Assembly: GCA_015680685.1 (NCBI GenBank)
Contig: MNCI01000255.1
Span: 62,182-126,181 of the forward strand
From: Gnetum montanum
Lineage: Eukaryota; Streptophyta; Gnetopsida; Gnetales; Gnetaceae
Direction of reading: 5' to 3'
Length of the DNA stretch: 64,000 nt
Part shown: positions 58,206 through 64,000 of the stretch, in pieces
Layout: each line of letters begins with the position of its first letter
Position numbering within the stretch: the first letter of the stretch is position 1
Position numbers and translations under genes: made by a program
Notes under the pieces: generated by a model
The model's input: the letters and a program-made list of their open reading frames with translations, nothing else
What the model was told of the DNA's origin: nothing
Database searches by the model: none

Positions 58206-60729
58206 TTACAAAATTTGTGGAACTAATGTGGTTCCAGGTGGCAGTGGCTCCTCCATGGGTTGCTTCCCCTTGTCTTATACTCCAGGTTTTGGAATTTGAT
58301 GACATTGAAGTATTGCCTAGAGCTTTTTCTCTTCCATTCAGGGATCCTATGTCATCCATGCTGATGCTCCAATGTTTAATGGAGTCAGCACCTCCAATGG
58401 GCATAGTAGTTGTGGAAACATTTTGTTTACTTTAACATACTAAGCTGCAAACAACTGTCATTTTTCCTTGTAGGCTCTAGCTTTGTCTCTATACTCCTAA
58501 AAATCTATAAGCTATTAAGCCAAGTCTGTTGTGACATCTTTTTGTTCTTGGTAGCTTACTTTAACCACCTCTAGTTTAGAATTTGCAACTTCCAATTTCT
58601 GCAATGTTTTCTTGTGCTTATACATCCCCACCTGGTTTCGGAAATTCTTCATGAACTTTTCATGCTGCTTGGCCTTGTTTTTCCATGCGCTTATTTTGAT
58701 GGCTATCTTCTGATGGATTGCATGTACCTCCTCCATTGAGAGGGTTCGATTTTCTCTGGCCAAACGGTTCATATCTTGATTAACCCTGATCAATTATTCT
58801 CGTAGCTATTGAAAGTTTTCTTTGAGAACATTCTTCTATTTCTCCATAGTGGTCAATTGAAGATTGTCAACAATGAGCTATTTATTCTCCTCTTGTAAGG
58901 CTCTAAGTGCCTTGGCATGTGTGTAGGTTTGCACTTGTGCCTTGGAAGCATCCTAGTTGGCCTTCTCTTTCTCCTCTGCCACTCTCTTATTGTCTACTAG
59001 TAGTTTGTTGAGTTGCTTGATCCTGAAGGTGTCTAGCTAGTCTGTGGGAACAAATTGAGAGGGGAGTGGTTGTGCAACTTGTAGGGTTACCAGCCTCTCT
59101 TTGAGTTTTGCTAACTCCACTTTTGTATGCTCAACCCTAATCTCTACCATTACCAGCTTTCCCTTGCTAGAGATGAGGTTTGATTATGCTACCATGACAT
59201 CTTGTGGGATGTCAAACAAGGACATCATCACTTGTCCTATTTACAGTAACCGATCAAGCACATCCTCATGCACCGTAGGAGTCTTTGAGGGACTGGCCAA
59301 TGTTTGAGCATCACATGCTCAAGTGAAGTTTGCCGATGGCACAACAGAGATGTTGAAGGATTTTTTGATGTAGTTTGCGACCACTTCTACAACTCTTGAT
59401 GCATCCTAGTGCTTCATGACCACCACTATGGCCCCTTCACCAGACTTGAGTTGCACCTGAAAGGATGCAACATTCCCTAAAATATGTTGTGACCAATCAG
59501 TCTCCCCTCCTCCTTTCTAAATGGATACCTCATCTTGTGTGCAATCTATAGAGATAGTGGGATGTACGGTATCGTCAATGACGCAGAAGAGGTTAGCATC
59601 ATCATGACTCCCCTAATTAACCATCTCAGCAATGGCCCTGAGATGACTCATTGATGATCAATAATCTTGTGGTGATGGTGGTTAGTCTCATTGGCTTATG
59701 TTGGGCCTCACTTCTTGTTTTTGACTAGGCATGGAGCTTGGAAGTTGGCTAGGCCCTGCAGTTTGAGTTGCAGTGGATCCCACCATTTATTCTTGCTCTT
59801 GCTCTAGCTCCAGTGTCTCACCAACATTTTTCCTTTAGTAGTTTAGTGAATGAAGCATTTTGGGCTCTTCTAGGGATGTCATTGGTGTACCCTAGAATTC
59901 CAGCACACTTACACAACTTCCTAATGAGATAAGGGAAAGGCAATGTGAACTTCCCTGTCTTATGTTCTTCGAACTGTCTTAAGATCTTTGTGAGATATAG
60001 ATGGGGTAGGTTATCATTAACCTTTCTCATTAATATCATGCATCCTCGTGCCACATATGTTGAAATTTTTTTTAATCCTTTTGTGGGAAAGATGTGATAA
60101 GTACCAATCTTGAAGTAGATTCTCTCTTCCAACATCAATTCTCCATATATCTTATCTTCTTTACCATACGCCCTATCCAACCAAACCTTTCACACATCAA
60201 CATCGGAGCAAGTGGATAGGTGAGCAACTTTCAGCCCCATATTCAGAAGGTTTAACAATTCTGAAATGGCCTTAGCAGAAAAGTCAGCAGACACACCACT
60301 GATGTCAACCATGGTGCCTTCTTATTTATTGTGCAAGAATTGGTACATTTCTCCTAAGTACTAGGCATTGCTTTTGGAGAGGATAGGCCATAATGGGGAT
60401 CCTTTGACTTGGTCCCTAACGGCCTCAAGAGTGAATTCTATGAAAGGTCCAAAGTTCAATTCCATGATCACTACAATGGATGTGGACCTTTCACGGATGA
60501 CCTGAACACACTCTGGGGACAACGCAAAGTGTTGTCCTTGTTCAGGTGCTGTAGTAGCTCCACCTTCTACCTATCCTGATTGTACAATAGCAGGAGTCTC
60601 TTGATGGATACTAAAGGATTGCACCTCCTACTCTATATGTTGTTCAGCAAGTGCCTATCTTCTACCTCTCTTGGGTCACTTAGATGCACCTTGAGAGGGA
60701 CCTTCTTGTTGTCCACACTTTGGGGCCAT
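58206..60729 (-). pseudogene. ORF3: large post-integrase ORF of unknown function (broken)
   Basis: The start is the minus ATG at 60729-60727 (MAPKCGQQEGPSQGASK), directly after GATTGCAG. The central open part (60180-59818) contains ISTYVARGCMILMRKVNDN and TLPFPYLIRKLCKCAGIL, resembling the putative-plant-transposon-protein domain of Pfam (from memory). The C-terminal third is strongly charged (58793-58515: LARENRTLSMEEVHAIHQK, KQHEKFMKNFRNQVGMYKH), suggesting coiled coil, and ends MEEPLPPGTTLVPQIL. Its length of about 840 codons equals that of the plus-strand copy. No membrane segment was seen. It lies alone between spacer and LTR, where Athila-type elements carry an extra gene. Confidence 0.68.
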
Positions 60730-62025
60730 CTGCAATCACACGAGGCTAATCATTAGTAAAGTTTCTTACCAAAGTTAAGTTATACCTTACTCCTTGCCTT
60801 AATGAATTTGACAATAAAAATCATGAAGAGTAGGAGGAAAAAGGACATGTGTTAGCTCATAGGAACGTTTGAACTAGAAGGAGGATAAGGGAAAGAAGCT
60901 TGTTGCTAATACATGGAGGGTATTAGATGGTGTGTGGGGGATGTGTTACAAGTGCAAATTACAAGGGTTACACAAGTGGGTCCTCCCTAAAGTAGGTTCT
61001 AACCTATAATGCCCTTATGTAACCACACCTTAAAATGTCCATAGGCACTAGAAGGGTTAAATGTAATCTACACCAATTTTACAAAATGCACACATGTAGA
61101 TTTTACTGCGATGAGATATGAATCCCATGCTACCCAAATCACAAGTCATAATTACACAAACAGTGAGGTGAGGTGAATCTTAGAAGGGATTGTAAAGATT
61201 GGGACATGAGGTAATTGACTCAGGGCATAATGAATCTTCCATGTAAGGCATGATTAGTGTGTCATTAGCCCGTTACTCCAAAATCAGGACCAAGTCCATT
61301 CCACTGATCAGTGACATTGCATTACTTCATCCAATGATGGACAACCATAAGAGCACCATGATAGCAAGGCATATGATCACTTGGCATTTTATTCAATGGA
61401 GTGATTTTGCTTTGTGGCACACATTTTTTTTGAAGTATTGCTTAATCTAGAGAAGCTGCCTACCTTTAGGCATGGCTGCATGTCTGTCCAGTGGGACCCC
61501 CTAGATTAGCATTATTATTTGTTTTTCTAGTTGAGTGCCTTTTGATTACTCTTACTCCCATTTTTCATTAGATCTACAAGGATCTTAGTATAATCTCACT
61601 GCATGATAACGCCCATGAATGTCACTAAAGAAAATCCACAAGTCCCCTTGATGTCACACCCTAACCATTCCCTCTTGATCCATCATTTTTTGCTCTGGGC
61701 ATAATAACAAAAAATTACTTGAAGTTTTAATGATTAGGAGTATCATTGTACCCAAGACAGAACCTTTTATTAATGGAATGGATAGATGGATGTTGTGGGC
61801 TCGTTGTTCAAATAATTAGTCACCCAAGACTTGATAGCATAGAACAACACCTTAACCAAAAAGTCACACAAGTGTTTTATTCATAGATGAGATTACTTAT
61901 AAAAAGATAAAAAAGAAAAAAAGATAAAACAATAAATTAAAAAATGAAAAACTGGAAAACAAAAAATTGTAAAACTGAAGAAAATGAAAAATATTTATTA
62001 GTCTTACTTATTAGAATGGAGGATA
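60730..62025 (-). other. Post-pol spacer with a putative splice acceptor at its ORF3 end
   Basis: Minus-strand reading near ORF3 gives TTTACTAATGATTAG, then GTGATTGCAG and ATG: a branch-point-like TACTAAT and an acceptor. Conserved blocks at 60980 (GTGGGTCCTCCC), 61460-61490 (TTTAGGCATGG) and 61640 (AGTCCCCTTGATGTCACACC) match the spacers at 13582-15456 and 10940-12704. The C-rich CCCCCCATAACTAA at 62025 corresponds to the G-rich motif that follows pol elsewhere. Confidence 0.6.
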
Positions 62026-64000
62026 CCCCCCATAACTAAATGATTGAGCACAGCAACGAGTAATAAATGAAAAGTTGGGATCCTTGCATGTTGGACGTAT
62101 TAGGATCCGATCATATCTAAACCACTGGGTATCTTTTGATGTGGTGGTTGGAACATACCCCAAGTGGGGTTCACACACTTGATTATGGTAAGCATAGTGG
62201 GGCAATTTATAAGATGTAGTTAATTTATGAGTGGTTGACCACTATGGCACCCATGATTGTAAGATGGTATGCAAGGATCAACATGTCTCCCCATGTGGCT
62301 ATATTCATTGGGTCGCCTAGCTGTTAGAGTATTGAGTGGTGGCCCTGATAAGGTAACATGAGGAATTCGGTTTGAAGAGGAAGATGCACCACAATGTTGA
62401 ACTTGTGCTGAGTTGGAGGATGTAGTGGACTTAGAATTTTGCTATTCCTTCTTACGGTAATGCCAAAAGAAGGGGCATCTTCGATGTTGAGGAGAGTTCC
62501 CACTATTGTTGTCAATAAAAGCACAGGTAATATTTGTGGGTTTTTGCTGTGGTGCAAACCCTTCTGGTATAGCTGGTGGCAATGTAGAAGGAGGTGAAGG
62601 ATGAGAATGTTGAAATTGAGGACAAGTGTAATGTACACAAGGTGGTGGTCCTATTGGAGAGGATATGGGTTAATAGTATTAAGGAGAATAATAATAATGT
62701 GGCAAGATAGAGAATGTTGACTTGGTTGGGGAAATAGGATGTTGGACTTGATAAGCACTTAGGTTCGGATGGTATGAATGGTATAACCAATTTGGGAGTG
62801 GCCTCCCCCACGACTAGGATTGTTGCCACTATGATCAAACACAATATCTTTGTATGAACTCTACATGTAACACTCTTCCCCAATGTTCCTGTAAATGTGA
62901 TTAGACATTGGCCCTTGGGGTGATTGTATAGGCAAATGTTGCATTGATANATTGTCAATAAAAGCACAGGTAATATTTGTGGGTTTTTGCTGTGGTGCAA
63001 ACCCTTCTGGTATAGCTAGTGGCAATGTAGAAGGAGGTGAAGGATGAGAATGTTGAAATTGAGGACAAGTGTAATGTACACAAGGTGGTGGTCCTATTGG
63101 AGAGGATATGGGTTAATAGTATTAAGGAGAATAATAATAATGTGGCAAGATAGAGAATGTTGACTTGGTTAGGGAAATAGGATGTTGGACTTGATAAGCA
63201 CTTAGGTTCGGATGGTATGAATGGTATAACCAATTTGGGAGTGGCCTCCCCCACGACTAGGATTGTTGCCACTATGATCAAACACAATATCTTTGTACGA
63301 ACTCTACATGTAACACTCTTCCCCAATGTTCCTGTAAATGTGATTAGACATTGGCCCTTGGGGTAATTGTATAGGCAAATGTTGCATTGATACGTATGAT
63401 TGTCTAAGGTTATTTTGTCCTACTTCTTGGTTTGTCATGACTCTACCTCCAATAATGTTGGCATATTCTCTGCATTTTTTATGCATCCATTCCATCATCT
63501 TATTGATCTTTGCCTCAATTTCATTTAATGATTGTAGTGTTGGCAAAGATGATTCTACCTCCTTGAGGTGAGTTGATTTCTCCTCTTTCAAATTATGGAC
63601 CTTTGTTGATGTAATATTTTGGTCCCATTGAGATTTTTTAGCATTCTCCCATTTAGCCATTTCTCCTTCTTCTTTTGGTACCTACTTGATAAGCTCTTGG
63701 AGTTGGTGGGTTCATAGCTCATATAGTTGACCTTGGGCATATATCCCTAAGGTCTCCCTTGTTTCATTACAAAGCCCATTTATGATATAGTACATTAGCC
63801 TTTCCTTGAAGAACCCATGGCCTGGGCAGTTGTTTAACAATGCATAATATCTTTCTAAGGCCATGTCCAAGTGTTCATGTTACTCTTGTTTCCATTCTTG
63901 GATTTGTCTTCTCAAGCTTGACACTCGTGCATAGGTTTGATATCTTTCGTTGAAGAGCTCTACCATTGTTGGCCAATGTCGAATTGATTTTGGTTTTAAC
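62026..64000 (-). pseudogene. gag: gag of the pol-less element (partial, broken)
   Basis: At the right edge the minus frame shows the Gag core: LFNERYQ-like text near 63950, then LRRQIQEWKQ and LYELRTHQLQEL. A charged coiled-coil-like part is open at 63660-63304 (TSTKVHNLKEEKSTHLKEVE, INKMMEWMHKKCREYANIIG). The knuckle near 63345-63385 reads CNICLYNHPKGQC, an intact CX2CX3HX4C. The Pro/His/Tyr-rich tail (to about 62030) runs directly into the post-pol spacer with no protease. A 441-base duplication (62509-62949 and 62952-63392) flanks a single N, probably an assembly seam. The start lies outside the window. Confidence 0.78.
62509..63392. repeat. Near-identical 441-bp duplication around a single N
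   Basis: The block from TTGTCAATAAAAGCACAGG to GCATTGATA occurs at 62509-62949 and 62952-63392 with only a few mismatches, separated by the N at 62950. No other gag copy has this duplication, so two unmerged contig ends are the likely cause. Confidence 0.85.

Larger units (their letters stand above)
57182..64000 (-). mobile_element. pol-less Athila-like element (minus strand), runs off the window
   Basis: A 3' LTR (57182-58032) is followed to the right by ORF3 (60729-58206), the post-pol spacer (60730-62025) and gag (62026 to beyond 64000). No protease, RT, RNase H or integrase sequence lies between gag and the spacer, so the whole of pol is missing. The 5' LTR is outside the window and the TSD cannot be tested (left flank CTAAG). 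Confidence 0.88.

Noticed and set aside
62324-63326. Long minus-strand frames rich in Leu/Ile/Thr, suggesting a membrane protein
   Set aside because: They are out of frame with Gag. The correct frame gives the Pro/Gln/Tyr-rich Gag tail and the CNIC knuckle, and the extra length comes from the duplication at the N.

Overview
The window is repeat DNA from a large, AT-rich plant nuclear genome. I found no intact host gene, tRNA, rRNA or CRISPR array. Nearly everything I recognise comes from one lineage of Ty3/gypsy LTR retrotransposons. The shared marks are LTRs with TGATGA...TCATCA ends, a primer-binding site resembling the complement of tRNA-Asp, the order gag-protease-RT-RNase H-integrase, an FMDD reverse-transcriptase core, a VVADHLS end to RNase H, and in some copies an extra ORF (ORF3) between integrase and the 3' LTR. 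This fits an Athila-like clade. The taxon cannot be fixed from sequence alone; a gymnosperm or another seed plant with a TE-rich genome is plausible.

Layout. (1) 1-~650: 3' end of a minus-strand element (partial LTR and ORF3 tail). (2) ~700-26279: an old plus-strand element without a 5' end. Its pol contains seven tandem copies of a ~1.02 kb RT/RNase H segment (2588-9711). It is split by a complete minus-strand element at 12705-22225 (TSD CAAGT), and ORF3 and the 3' LTR follow the insertion. (3) 26280-29422 and 38668-41559: AT-rich DNA with decayed LINE-type RT pieces, split by a second complete minus-strand element at 29423-38667 (TSD GTCTT). (4) 41560-~50050: a second old plus-strand element (LTR, PBS, gag, pol), split by a solo LTR at 48610-49683 (TSD CCTTC). 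(5) 50050-57181: non-coding repeats, including another solo LTR at 50925-51865 (TSD CCAAT), two degenerate minisatellites and a large inverted repeat. (6) 57182-64000: a minus-strand element running off the window that keeps gag and ORF3 but has lost all of pol.

History. The plus-strand copies are the older layer and the minus-strand copies inserted into them later, since every minus copy whose two ends are visible has a perfect 5-bp target duplication. Every coding region is broken by stops and frameshifts. Many stops fall at positions where sister copies read Gln or Trp, as expected from deamination of methylated cytosine. All four integrases have lost at least one DDE residue, so none of the copies can be autonomous.

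The observations most worth following up are the seven-copy pol array, the splice-acceptor-like sequence directly before the ORF3 start in two diverged copies, the pol-less gag+ORF3 derivative beside ORF3-less gag-pol copies, and the palindrome arrays in U3. Assembly caution: single Ns at 53, 32205, 33786 and 62950 each sit at a duplication, deletion or chimeric join, and 30997-31542 is a gap.
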